The translations under genes were made by a program, and so were the position numbers. The notes beneath the pieces are model-generated. The model was not told where the DNA came from, did not search any database, and was given only the letters and a program-made list of their open reading frames with translations. Positions 8,596 through 16,936 of a DNA stretch of 64,000 nucleotides are shown piece by piece; the stretch's first letter is position 1; each line of letters begins with the position of its first letter. This DNA is from an uncultured Bacteroidales bacterium. Its GTDB lineage: Bacteria > Bacteroidota > Bacteroidia > Bacteroidales > Paludibacteraceae. The stretch spans positions 124,001 through 188,000 of the forward strand of contig CAMKDV010000005.1 in NCBI GenBank assembly GCA_946411385.1. Reading direction: 5' to 3'.

Positions 8596-8636
8596 CCGTC
8601 CAAGGGTTGGACGGAAGTGTCCAACGGTTGGACACT
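8596..8636. promoter_or_regulatory. Paired palindromic operators between divergent late promoters
   Basis: Two palindromes with the common core GTCCAA-3nt-TTGGAC: 8598-8612 (symmetry extends to 8596-8614) and 8619-8633 (symmetry extends to 8616-8636). Their centres (8605 and 8626) are 21 bp apart, two helical turns. Each centre is exactly 37 bp from the -7 box of its own promoter, about 50 bp upstream of each start. That placement suits a dimeric activator shared by both operons; a repressor is also possible. Confidence 0.7.
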
Positions 8637-8639
8637 TTC

Positions 8640-8670
8640 TTTGAAGTGTTATTTTATTTATGTAATTTTG
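8640..8670 (+). promoter_or_regulatory. Rightward late promoter
   Basis: TTTG (8640-8643), 19 nt, TAATTTTG (8663-8670). It drives the protease, capsid and tail operon starting at 8714, with a leader of about 40 nt. It shares GTAATTTTGCAGTCG with the leftward promoter in mirror image. Confidence 0.8.
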
Positions 8671-8713
8671 CAGTCGAAATTGAAGTTAAACACCAATTAA
8701 ACAGCGTTTCATT

Positions 8714-9694
8714 ATGGATAAACCAGACGAACAGAAGAAAAAAGAAGTGGTCATTAGCAATTCAAGATTGAATTCTTATGGCTTCCGTGTATTGACCGAA
8801 GGCATTGACACTACGCAATACGCGCGTAATCCTATACTATTATGGATGCACAACCGCCCATTCCGTGGTACCACCGATGAGGTGCTGCCTATTGGACGTG
8901 TAGAGAACCTGCGTGTGGACGGTGACAACCTTATCGGCACACCTGTATTCGATGAGAAAGATGAGTTTGCTCAGAAGATTGCAGCCAAATGGGAAGGCGG
9001 TATCCTGAAAATGGTGTCTGCCGGTTTGACGGTGATTGAAATGAGCGATGACCCTGCCCTAATGGTACAAGGGCAACGCCGTATGACTGTAACAAAATGC
9101 AAACTAACCGAAGTGAGCATTGTAGATATCGGGGCGAATGATGATGCCTTGGTACTGTTCAAAGATGGTCAGACCATCAGCCTCAGTGCCGGCTCAGATC
9201 AGGAGCTCGCGTTTATGAACATCAATAATAACCCTAAAACAGATGCACAAATGGATTTGAAACAAATTGCATTGCAACTCGGTTTGCCTGAAAACGCAAC
9301 CGAAAAGGAGGTAGAAACCGCTATCGCCAATCTAAAAAAGGATGCCGGTGATGCCGTGCAGCTTCGCAAGGACGCTGAACAGGCGGCAGAAAAGGCAATC
9401 GAACACGCCGTAGATGAGGCTATCAGGCTTCGCAAGATTACGGCAGACAAAAAAGACCATTTTGTTGCCCTCGGCAAAAAGGCTGGTCTGGAATCGCTCA
9501 ATGAGACTTTCCAACTGATGCGCCCGGAAGGACGCCCGACGGAAGCCATTAAGCCGGAGAATCCCGGTGCCGGTCAGTACGCCAAGTTGAGTGATGTGCC
9601 GGTTGACAAACTGGAAGCACTCCGCAAGGACAACTTTGGTGAGTATGCCAAACTGTATAAAGCAGAATATGGCATTGAGCCGGCCAAAGAGTAA
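8714..9694 (+). CDS. Prohead protease fused to scaffold
   Basis: A 326-residue protein. The N-terminal half resembles herpes/HK97-type prohead proteases (S78 class): LLWMHNRP holds the probable catalytic His (about 45), the serine lies in VSAGLTV (about 100), and KLTEVSIVDIGAND is the conserved following block. The C-terminal half (about 170-300) is a charged, Ala/Glu/Lys-rich helical region typical of a capsid scaffold, so protease and scaffold are one gene as in Mu gpI with its internal scaffold. First gene of the rightward late operon, 39 nt upstream of the major capsid gene. Confidence 0.85.
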   Translation: MDKPDEQKKKEVVISNSRLNSYGFRVLTEGIDTTQYARNPILLWMHNRPFRGTTDEVLPIGRVENLRVDGDNLIGTPVFDEKDEFAQKIAAKWEGGILKMVSAGLTVIEMSDDPALMVQGQRRMTVTKCKLTEVSIVDIGANDDALVLFKDGQTISLSAGSDQELAFMNINNNPKTDAQMDLKQIALQLGLPENATEKEVETAIANLKKDAGDAVQLRKDAEQAAEKAIEHAVDEAIRLRKITADKKDHFVALGKKAGLESLNETFQLMRPEGRPTEAIKPENPGAGQYAKLSDVPVDKLEALRKDNFGEYAKLYKAEYGIEPAKE

Positions 9695-9732
9695 GCAAAC
9701 AAGTTTCACAAACAACTAAATCAATTCAAACA

Positions 9733-11058
9733 ATGAAGAAGTTCTTTTTTATGTTCGCAATTCTCCTGAATTGCCTCGTAGGTGGTTCGCTTGCCGCCTT
9801 TGCGGGCGTTAGCCCTGTTATTGGCGCCGTCGGCATGAACGCCGTGGCTGCCGTTAGTCCGTTGTTTGCGCCCCAGGGTGGTGCTCTGCGTGCCGGTCTT
9901 TATGCGGAAATCTGGACCGGTGAGACTATCAAAGCATTCCGCAATAGTTTAGAGAGCATTGGCTGGCTCAGCAAGATCCGCAGTTTTGACAGCCAAGTCG
10001 CAAGTAACAACACCATCCATTTCGTTGACCTCGGTGGTGATCCGACTGTATTGGTTAACAACACCAGCTATCCGCTCGCTATTGAGAACCTGAATGACGC
10101 GGACAAAGCAATCAGCCTGGATAAGTATCAAACAAAGCCGACCCGCATCACTGATGACGAGGCACGCGGTCTGAGTTATGACAAAATGGGCTCCGTGATC
10201 GAGCGTCACCGTGATGTGGTAGATGAGGAAAAGATTGCACGTGCATTGCACGCACTCGCACCGTCGAGCAACGGAACCAAGACCCCGGTTCTGCTTACTA
10301 CCGGTTCTGACTACAATGGTCGTAAGCGTATGGTTGTAGCTGATATCATCAACCTCAAAGAGAAATTTGACGCCATGAAGGTGCCTGTACAAGGCCGCGT
10401 TTTGGTTCTTTCTCCTGAGCATGTGAATGACCTCTTGCTGCAAGACACCACTTTTGCACAGCGTTACAATAACACGTCATCCGGCAAGATTGCTGACATG
10501 TACGGCTTCGAGATCTATGAGTATGTAGATGTTCCGGCATACAACATCGGCGCAAAGACCAAGAAGGCATTCGGTTCTGCCGCTGCTGAATACGGAAATG
10601 CTTCCGTTGCATTCTACGCGCCGCGCATGATGAAGGCAACCGGTGAGACCAAGGCTTATATTGATGAGCCGGATACCCAGAACCAGGAATGGCGTTACAA
10701 CCTGCGTCACTACTTTATTGCATTGCCGCTTAAGAATGAGGCTATGGGTGCAATCGTCAGCGACGCTGCCGGATCTTCGGCTCCGACCATCACCGGTGAC
10801 AATTCTGTTGAGTTGGCTGCAACTGCAACTGCTAAACAGCGCACCTATGCAACCTCGAATGGTGCTAATGTAACCGCTTCGACGGATGCAGCTTGGTTGA
10901 ACGTAGTGGCCAGTGGTAAGAAAGTAACCTTTACACCGCAGGCATACGCTCACGATGCAGAGGGTGACGACCCGCGTACTGCTACCGTAGTGGTAGGTAT
11001 TGCAGGTTCGGATGTTTCCATGAATGTAACTGTTAGCCAGCCGAAGGCATTATCCTAA
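9733..11058 (+). CDS. Major capsid protein with BACON-like C-terminal domain
   Basis: A 441-residue protein in the major-head slot after protease/scaffold. The central part (about 50-345) has the look of Mu-like capsid proteins: AEIWTGETIKAFR near the N-arm, RVLVLSPEHVNDLLLQD, and QEWRYNLRHYFIALPLKNEAMGAI near the end. Residues about 355-438 form an extra Ig-like domain, with TASTDAAWLNVV and a final MNVTVSQP strand. This closely follows the BACON pattern of Bacteroidetes surface proteins. The N-terminus (about 1-26) is hydrophobic like a signal peptide (KKFFFMFAILLNCLVGGS, then AAFAG), odd for a cytoplasmic capsid; a start further in, such as Met35, or proteolytic removal of this arm are alternatives. 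Confidence 0.82.
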   Translation: MKKFFFMFAILLNCLVGGSLAAFAGVSPVIGAVGMNAVAAVSPLFAPQGGALRAGLYAEIWTGETIKAFRNSLESIGWLSKIRSFDSQVASNNTIHFVDLGGDPTVLVNNTSYPLAIENLNDADKAISLDKYQTKPTRITDDEARGLSYDKMGSVIERHRDVVDEEKIARALHALAPSSNGTKTPVLLTTGSDYNGRKRMVVADIINLKEKFDAMKVPVQGRVLVLSPEHVNDLLLQDTTFAQRYNNTSSGKIADMYGFEIYEYVDVPAYNIGAKTKKAFGSAAAEYGNASVAFYAPRMMKATGETKAYIDEPDTQNQEWRYNLRHYFIALPLKNEAMGAIVSDAAGSSAPTITGDNSVELAATATAKQRTYATSNGANVTASTDAAWLNVVASGKKVTFTPQAYAHDAEGDDPRTATVVVGIAGSDVSMNVTVSQPKALS

Positions 11059-11064
11059 CGCACA

Positions 11065-11256
11065 ATGGCACGGGTAAAACAGAAATATCCTGTCAATTCG
11101 ATATTCAGCGAGAAGGCGCAAAGCCTTTTCGTTGAATACCCGAAACTTCGCAAGGTATATTTCACATCCGACAATATGGCGTTCCTTGATGAGCGCGAAG
11201 CGCAGACACATGCCTGCGTTCTGAAAGATAAGTCAATAACCACCATTCAAAAGTAA
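11065..11256 (+). CDS. Small phage protein, 63 aa
   Basis: Compact basic protein between capsid and sheath genes, 7 nt after the former and 5 nt before the latter. The sequence (FVEYPKLRKVYFTSDN, AFLDEREAQTHA) resembles small uncharacterised proteins often found beside the capsid gene of Bacteroidales prophages. No function assigned. Confidence 0.65.
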   Translation: MARVKQKYPVNSIFSEKAQSLFVEYPKLRKVYFTSDNMAFLDEREAQTHACVLKDKSITTIQK

Positions 11257-11260
11257 GAAT

Positions 11261-12472
11261 ATGTTACCAAGAGTTAAAATCAACTTTGCAAATGGCGCAT
11301 TGGGCAGCGTTGTCCCAAGTGCTGACTGCGTAGCCGGTTTGCTTGCTACAGCCGTGGCTGTTTCTGATACGTTCGTATTAGGCAACGCCTACATGCTGCA
11401 CAAGTTGGATGACCTCGCAAGTCTTGGCGTCAATGCAACGAACAACCCTTGCCTGTATAAACATGTGCAAGAGTTCTATGATGAAGCTGGAGAGGGTGCA
11501 GAACTTTGGATTATGGGTGCGCCGAACACCGCCAAACCGTCTGACATTGCAGACAAAGACAATGCCCTGATTCCTTATGCCAAGAATCTCATCCAGATTG
11601 CAAACGGCAGACTGCGTTTCCTCGGCATTGCCTATCAGCCGGCAAACGGATATGAGGCGACCATCACGGATGGTTTGGATGCTGACGTATGGACGGCAGC
11701 CCTCAAAGCGCAAGCATTAGCAGAGTGGGCAACCACGCAACTGTATGCGCCGCTGTTCGTCATCCTTGCCGGACGTGGCTTTGCTCATGCCAATATCACC
11801 AACCTAAAAGACCTCACCACGCTCAACTATAACCGAGTTGGCATCCTGATAGGTGACACCGCCAGCGAAAGCGAAGGAGCTGCCGTAGGTCAGGTAATGG
11901 GACGTATTGCCGCCTGTCCTGTTCAACGCCATATAGGTCGCGTGAAAGACGGGGCTTTGAAGATCCTGCACGCATATATAGGCGACAAAGATCCAAGCGT
12001 AGCCAATGTAGAAGCCATTCACGACAAAGGCTATATTTCATTCCGTACGTTCACCGGCAAATCCGGTTACTTCTTTACGGATGACTGTCTGGCCACCGCA
12101 GTAGCGGATGACTACCGTAGTATTGCCCGCCGTCGTACCATTGATAAGGCATACCGCATTATATACCTCACCATGCTGGAGAACGTCAATGACGAAATCC
12201 CCATCACCGATGACGGCTATTTAGTGCCCAGTATGGTCAAGTCATGGGAGAGTGAAATCATCTCTGCCATCGTTAACCAGATGACATCAGAGGGCGAACT
12301 GGGAAGCGACCCTAATGACGCTGACGATTCCGGCGTTAAGGTGTACATCAACCCGGAACAGCGCGTGGCATCCACCAGCAAGATTAACGTAGTGGCTCAG
12401 GTTAAGCCCTACGGCTATGCGAAATTCATTGATGTTGAACTTGGTTTTGTAACCATCAATTCGGAGGACTAA
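11261..12472 (+). CDS. Contractile tail sheath protein (DUF2586-like)
   Basis: A 403-residue sheath protein, showing that the virion is a myovirus. The C-terminal half carries the recognisable block FTGKSGYFFTDDCLA, YRSIARRRTIDKAYRIIY and YINPEQRVASTSKINV, as in Mu-like DUF2586 sheaths. The C-terminal part forms the inner layer that contacts the tube. It is followed 4 nt later by the tube gene, the usual pair. At 403 residues it is shorter than Mu gpL (about 495). Confidence 0.85.
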   Translation: MLPRVKINFANGALGSVVPSADCVAGLLATAVAVSDTFVLGNAYMLHKLDDLASLGVNATNNPCLYKHVQEFYDEAGEGAELWIMGAPNTAKPSDIADKDNALIPYAKNLIQIANGRLRFLGIAYQPANGYEATITDGLDADVWTAALKAQALAEWATTQLYAPLFVILAGRGFAHANITNLKDLTTLNYNRVGILIGDTASESEGAAVGQVMGRIAACPVQRHIGRVKDGALKILHAYIGDKDPSVANVEAIHDKGYISFRTFTGKSGYFFTDDCLATAVADDYRSIARRRTIDKAYRIIYLTMLENVNDEIPITDDGYLVPSMVKSWESEIISAIVNQMTSEGELGSDPNDADDSGVKVYINPEQRVASTSKINVVAQVKPYGYAKFIDVELGFVTINSED

Positions 12473-12475
12473 CGT

Positions 12476-12904
12476 ATGATTATTAACGGTCAAGAATACA
12501 GCTGGGGAGACCTTTCCCTGCTTATGGGCGGTCGCGACGTATGCCGCATGACTGCTATCGACTACAAGACGGAGCAAAGCAAAGAACCGTTGTATGGTAA
12601 GGGCAACAAACCTATTGCCATCCAAAGCGGCAATGTGAAGCATTCCGGAACGGTGACGCTCCTGCAATCCGAGTTGAATACGTTGCAAGAACTGGCACGT
12701 ATGAACTTCGGCAGACCGGACATCTTGAAGTTGAACCTCAATGCCGTCGTTTGCTATGGCAACCCACTGGAGGGTGACGTGATGACTGTGGACCGGTTAT
12801 TCGGTATTCAGTTCACCGAAATCCCCAAGGGCATGAAGCAAGGCGATTCCAATATGGAGGTGGCACTGCCGTTCGTTTGTACCGACATTAAGTATAACAG
12901 TTAA
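12476..12904 (+). CDS. Tail tube protein
   Basis: A 142-residue protein directly after the sheath gene. It begins INGQEYSWGDLSLLMGG and contains the conserved IDYKTEQSKEPLYGKGNKPI, typical of Mu gpM-type tube proteins that stack into hexameric rings. Size and position fit; assignment is good. Confidence 0.82.
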   Translation: MIINGQEYSWGDLSLLMGGRDVCRMTAIDYKTEQSKEPLYGKGNKPIAIQSGNVKHSGTVTLLQSELNTLQELARMNFGRPDILKLNLNAVVCYGNPLEGDVMTVDRLFGIQFTEIPKGMKQGDSNMEVALPFVCTDIKYNS

Positions 12905-12918
12905 ACACCGTTTCAACT

Positions 12919-13212
12919 ATGTTTCAAGCAACGAAAGAACAGGTCCAGGAATGGAAGCGTAAACATGGCGACGTTTACCGCATTGTAGTAGAGGATAAGG
13001 CATGCTATCTGCGTAAGCCAGACCGCAAGGTGCTGAGCTACGCAGCGGCAGCCGGTAAGACTGACCCGATGAAGGTCAACGAAACCATCCTCAAAAACTG
13101 TTGGCTGGATGGAGATATGGAGATCCAGAACAATGATGCCTATTTCCTTGGCGCCAGCAGTAAACTTGACCAGATGGTCGAAGTCAAAGAGGCCGAACTG
13201 GAAAAGTTGTAG
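12919..13212 (+). CDS. Tail assembly chaperone, short form
   Basis: A 97-residue protein between tube and tape-measure genes, the universal site of the tail assembly chaperone (lambda gpG equivalent). It is rich in charged residues and ends VKEAELEKL. A -1 frame stays open from 13170 to 13391 across its stop and would give the long form; see the extension entry. The short form is expected to bind tape-measure protein during tail assembly. Confidence 0.75.
   Translation: MFQATKEQVQEWKRKHGDVYRIVVEDKACYLRKPDRKVLSYAAAAGKTDPMKVNETILKNCWLDGDMEIQNNDAYFLGASSKLDQMVEVKEAELEKL
13200..13206 (+). promoter_or_regulatory. Probable -1 frameshift (slippery) site
   Basis: GGAAAAG, read G-GAA-AAG in the chaperone frame, two codons before its stop region. 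It resembles the lambda G/T slippery site GGGAAAG. A -1 slip would put AAA in the A-site, still read by tRNA-Lys. The usable overlap of the two frames is 13170-13212. Confidence 0.55.
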
Positions 13213-13391
13213 AGGCTGCCAGGATCGTTGACGAGAAAGTCGAAAGCATCCGTCTCGTCAATGCTCAATTAAGGTATTACATGGGTATATCTGACCCTGA
13301 CAGCCTATCAGATCAAGAATGGGCGATGAGATTCCAAGAATTGGTATGGATTCGCTCAAAAGAGGCAGAAGCAAACGCAAAACAACAGTAG
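13206..13391 (+). CDS. Tail chaperone frameshift extension (gpT-like)
   Basis: In the -1 frame about 61 codons follow (VVEAARIVDEKVES ... QEWAMRFQELVWIRSKEAEA) before the TAG at 13389. No good start codon serves this frame except a late ATG at 13281, so it is best read as the C-terminal extension of a frameshifted chaperone of about 157 residues. The helical sequence with tryptophans near its end looks like other T-type extensions. It ends one base before the tape-measure ATG. Confidence 0.65.
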   Translation, partial: VVEAARIVDEKVESIRLVNAQLRYYMGISDPDSLSDQEWAMRFQELVWIRSKEAEANAKQQ

Positions 13392-13392
13392 A

Positions 13393-15012
13393 ATGTCAAA
13401 AGTCATAGAGTACATAGTTAAACTTGGAGGCAACGCACAAGCGGCGACTTCAAAGTTAAAAACAGAAATGAATGGTCTTGCCGCATCCGTGGATAAGACC
13501 CAAAGCCTGTTTGGAAAACTTAGCTCTGTGTCCTTTGGCTTCAATAACATTGTCGGAGCGGTTAACACTGCCATTTCATCCGTGAGCAGCTTTACCTCTG
13601 CCAACCAAGCACAACAGGAGGCAGAGAGTAAGCTGGCTCAGGTGATGAGAAACACGATGGATGCTACGGACGCACAAATACAGTCCATCAAGGACCTCAC
13701 CGCTGCACAACAGCAATTAGGTATTGTCGGCGATGAAATCCAATTGGCAGGTGCGCAGGAACTTGGCACCTACCTTGAACAAACATCCTCACTGGAGAAA
13801 CTTATCCCGGTGATGAATGATATGGTTGCGCAGCAATATGGCTACAATGCCACACAGGAAAGCGCAGTCAATATCGCTACCATGATGGGAAAAGTCATGG
13901 AAGGTCAGGTCGGCGCACTTTCACGCTATGGCTATAAGTTTGACGAAGCACAGGAAAAGATCCTGAAATATGGAACGGAAGCCGAAAAGGTTGCTACGTT
14001 GGCAGAGGTCATCGGTGAAAGCGTCGGCGGCATGAATGAAGCCTTGGCGCAAACCCCGGAAGGGCGGACTAAGCAAATGGCCAACACGCTCGGCGACGTA
14101 CAAGAGCGGATAGGCGCATTGATTAACCGTATCATCGGGGCTTTGTCGCCGGCAATAGAAAAAGTGTTTGCCATTGCAGACAACTTGCTGACTTGGTTGG
14201 AAGGCAAACTTGGATGGGTAGAAGGCCTAATCAGCATAGCCTATGATTTTCGCTACGTGATTTTGGCGGTAGGTGGTGCTATTGGTACGCTCATTGCCAT
14301 CACCAAGGCTTGGCAGGTTGCTCAAACAATTATGAACGTCATCCTGACGGCCAACCCCATTGGAATCATCATTGTAGCTGTAGCTGCTTTGGTTGGATTG
14401 ATAGCCACCGTCATTGCCAAATGGGATGAATGGGGCGCAGCCATAGCGGTGTTCATGGGACCGCTCGGCCTCGTCATCAGCATGGTGAAGTCTTTCAGAG
14501 CCAATTGGGATAGCGTGGTGAAAGCATTCAAGACAGACGGCATCCTTGGCGGTCTGAAACGTATTGGCCAAGTCCTATTGGATGCCATGTTAAAGCCTGT
14601 TCAAACTTTGTTAGAGATATTAGCAAAGATTCCCGGCTTGGGTTATCTTGCGGAAGGTGGTGCAAAGAAGATTGCAGAGATCCGCAAGAACCTGGACACT
14701 ATTCCTGACAGCGAGAAAGCGAAGTCAGAAGGCTCAACCGCCACGGCTTCAACCGGTATCAATGCCAAACTGGCAGCCGCTATAGCCGTCAAAGGCAAAG
14801 GTATTAACGGTGTTAGTGGAACAAAGGGAAGTGCAACGACCGCTGTAGCTACCGGTGGAACTCGCAACACGGAGATCCATATCAATATAGGTGATATGAT
14901 TAAACAGGTGGTATTTAACGGAACCACCTCTGAAAACAAACAAGAGATTGAACGTAACTTTGCCGAATGCCTGTACCGCGTATTGGGTATGGCTCAGGCA
15001 AGCGTAGGATAA
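13393..15012 (+). CDS. Tail tape measure protein
   Basis: A 539-residue protein after the tail chaperone. The N-terminal region has the tape-measure pattern MSKVIEYIVKLGGNAQAATSK, followed by long helices. Hydrophobic segments at about 290-345 (VILAVGGAIGTLIAITKAW, IGIIIVAVAALVGLIATVIA) would help DNA cross the host membrane. At roughly 1.5 angstrom per residue a tail of about 80 nm is expected, shorter than Mu's; this is a family rule applied here. Confidence 0.88.
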   Translation: MSKVIEYIVKLGGNAQAATSKLKTEMNGLAASVDKTQSLFGKLSSVSFGFNNIVGAVNTAISSVSSFTSANQAQQEAESKLAQVMRNTMDATDAQIQSIKDLTAAQQQLGIVGDEIQLAGAQELGTYLEQTSSLEKLIPVMNDMVAQQYGYNATQESAVNIATMMGKVMEGQVGALSRYGYKFDEAQEKILKYGTEAEKVATLAEVIGESVGGMNEALAQTPEGRTKQMANTLGDVQERIGALINRIIGALSPAIEKVFAIADNLLTWLEGKLGWVEGLISIAYDFRYVILAVGGAIGTLIAITKAWQVAQTIMNVILTANPIGIIIVAVAALVGLIATVIAKWDEWGAAIAVFMGPLGLVISMVKSFRANWDSVVKAFKTDGILGGLKRIGQVLLDAMLKPVQTLLEILAKIPGLGYLAEGGAKKIAEIRKNLDTIPDSEKAKSEGSTATASTGINAKLAAAIAVKGKGINGVSGTKGSATTAVATGGTRNTEIHINIGDMIKQVVFNGTTSENKQEIERNFAECLYRVLGMAQASVG

Positions 15013-15015
15013 TAT

Positions 15016-15570
15016 ATGCTGTACCTCAATTTTGCCACAGGATTTGTGTTTCCGCCGTACTGGTTAAATCATCCGGTCACGGTCATTGATAAGCATTGGC
15101 CAATGCCTACACAGGCAGAGGCTATGGGGAACCTGTACCAATGCCCGCTTCGGTTGAAACTAAAGAGTGAGCCGGATTCGGCATTCTGGACGCTGCCGTT
15201 TGACCCGGTTATGTCTATAAGCGGAGGTAATAACATTGTCCGCTCCAGTGTGCTCAAACAGGATGACAGCAACAATGAGCGTCGTGGTACCATCAAAGAG
15301 GTATGGAGCCAAGACGACTACACAATACAGATTGCCGGTTTGTTCATGGGGCAAGATGAGGATGACATTCCCATGGCCGACTTGGAGAAACTGCGCAATC
15401 TTTGTGAGGCCCGCGAAATCATCGAAGTGGAGTGTGATCTGTTTGAAGTGTTCAACATTCAGTACATTGCCATAGAGAAATTTGATTTTGCTCATACGTC
15501 CGGCAGACAGAACCAACAATTTAGTATTTCGGCATATAGTGACGATGACTTTAGCCTGTTAGTGAAATGA
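15016..15570 (+). CDS. Tail protein, probable hub adaptor (DUF6046-like)
   Basis: A 184-residue protein between tape measure and hub genes, overlapping the hub start by 4 nt. This is the place of Mu gpN or the LysM-like tail adaptor in other myoviruses. The sequence (GNLYQCPLRLKL, VLKQDDSNNERRGTIKEVW, FAHTSGRQNQQFSISAYSDD) resembles the DUF6046 group of Bacteroidetes prophages from memory. Its role in joining tube and hub is inferred from position. Confidence 0.65.
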   Translation: MLYLNFATGFVFPPYWLNHPVTVIDKHWPMPTQAEAMGNLYQCPLRLKLKSEPDSAFWTLPFDPVMSISGGNNIVRSSVLKQDDSNNERRGTIKEVWSQDDYTIQIAGLFMGQDEDDIPMADLEKLRNLCEAREIIEVECDLFEVFNIQYIAIEKFDFAHTSGRQNQQFSISAYSDDDFSLLVK

Positions 15571-16538
15571 CCTACTTCATGAAGTACAATATCACCATTG
15601 GCGAATACCGAGTGAATACACTCAAATCCGTCAGCGTAAAGAAGTCGGTGGAGCAACTGAGCGACACCGCCATCATTACGTTGCCCGGAACACTACTTAA
15701 TCACCCGCTGGAGGTGAATGACAAAATCAAGACAGGCGACCCGGTGCGCATTGAACTCGGCTATGATGGTGACATGAATGAGGAATTTACAGGCTATGTG
15801 AAGCGCATTAAAACGGATGATACAGAAATCACTATTGAATGCGAAGATGAGTTGTATTTGTGGGACATTGGCGTGAAGGATAAGCAATATGGATCCAAAA
15901 CTGCCCCTGTCTCATTAAAGACGATATTGCAAGAATTGGTTAAGCAGGTAAATCCTAAATACAAGGTAGAATGTGACTACTCTTTCAACTATCAAGCGTT
16001 CACGTTCTCCAAAGCTACCGCCTTAGATGTACTGCGCAAGATCCAAGACGAGACGAAGGCTGACATCTATTTCAAAGGCACTACATTGCACGTGCACCCA
16101 CTGTATGGCAATGGCTCATGGAGTGGCAACACTGTCAAATACGACTTAGCCAAAAATGTGGTGTCAGCAAGCCTGCAATATAAGAAGGCAAGCGACCAGA
16201 AGCTAAAAGTTGAAATTGAATATAAGACACCGAAAGGAGAGACGAAGAAAGAAAGCATTGGGGTGGATGGTGGCAAAGTTATCAAGAAAGTCATCAACAC
16301 AAGTGATGTCAGTTCCCTCCAGAAGGTTGCAGAATCAGAATATAACCTATGGTGCTATGATGGATATGAAGGTGACTTGACCGGTTGGCTCATACCATTC
16401 TGCCAACCTACCGACAAAGTAGAGATTATTGATAAGTCAAAGCAATACAAAAACGGCACCTATTACGTAATAGCTACCGATGTTAGTTTCTCCGAAAGCG
16501 GAGGACGGCGAAAAGTAACGATTGGAAGAAAGGTTTAA
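15567..16538 (+). CDS. Baseplate hub protein (Mu gpP / T4 gp27-like)
   Basis: A 323-residue protein with the layout of phage late control D/gp27 hubs: an N-terminal barrel (VNTLKSVSVKKSVEQLSDTA), then FTGYVKRIKTDDTEITIEC, and the segment ALDVLRKIQDETKADIYFKG. Hubs form a trimer that joins the tube to the spike. The last four bases overlap the end of the opposite-strand gene at 16535. Confidence 0.8.
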   Translation: MTYFMKYNITIGEYRVNTLKSVSVKKSVEQLSDTAIITLPGTLLNHPLEVNDKIKTGDPVRIELGYDGDMNEEFTGYVKRIKTDDTEITIECEDELYLWDIGVKDKQYGSKTAPVSLKTILQELVKQVNPKYKVECDYSFNYQAFTFSKATALDVLRKIQDETKADIYFKGTTLHVHPLYGNGSWSGNTVKYDLAKNVVSASLQYKKASDQKLKVEIEYKTPKGETKKESIGVDGGKVIKKVINTSDVSSLQKVAESEYNLWCYDGYEGDLTGWLIPFCQPTDKVEIIDKSKQYKNGTYYVIATDVSFSESGGRRKVTIGRKV

Positions 16539-16936
16539 TAAGGCAGCACGCCGGCAGGGTATTCCTTAGCAGCGTCACCATAGCGAATGGTGAAACTGGC
16601 AAAGCGTTCCTCATCGGTGAAATACACAGAGAAATCCTCATTTTTATCAACCTTGTGCCATTGGCCACAGCCATGAGGATTATCAACCCAAGAAACAACC
16701 AGATCTGCACCGCCACCACCTTTGACAACATAAACCCAGACATCGGCATCATAGGGGTTTGTAGTGACACGAACGTTGCCCCACACCTCAAAGGTACGAG
16801 TAACCATCCCTTCGTTTATGGTGTACTGACAACCCGAAACAGGATTCGGACATGGACCGGTAGCGCACATGCGTTCATCCGCCCTGACAAAGACGAATGA
16901 CAAACTGAATAACAATATAACAAATGCTTTCCTCAT
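16535..16936 (-). CDS. Secreted protein of unknown function, antisense in the tail operon
   Basis: About 133 residues with a clear signal peptide (MRKAFVILLFSLSFVFVRA) and four cysteines in the early mature part (MCATGPCP ... GC), plus VWVYVVK, ADLVVSWV and FASFTIRYGD. It may belong to a DUF6150-type group, a low-confidence recollection. It fills exactly the gap between the hub and spike genes: its stop overlaps the hub stop by 4 bp, and its start codon shares the bases CATG with the start of the spike gene. I see no consensus promoter upstream. Orientation and signal peptide suggest a moron that alters the host envelope. Confidence 0.7.
   Translation of the reverse strand: MRKAFVILLFSLSFVFVRADERMCATGPCPNPVSGCQYTINEGMVTRTFEVWGNVRVTTNPYDADVWVYVVKGGGGADLVVSWVDNPHGCGQWHKVDKNEDFSVYFTDEERFASFTIRYGDAAKEYPAGVLPY

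Noticed and set aside
8571..8624. Longer terminase small subunit from 8624
   Set aside because: The extra N-terminus is translated promoter and operator DNA; the ATG at 8531 gives a normal protein.
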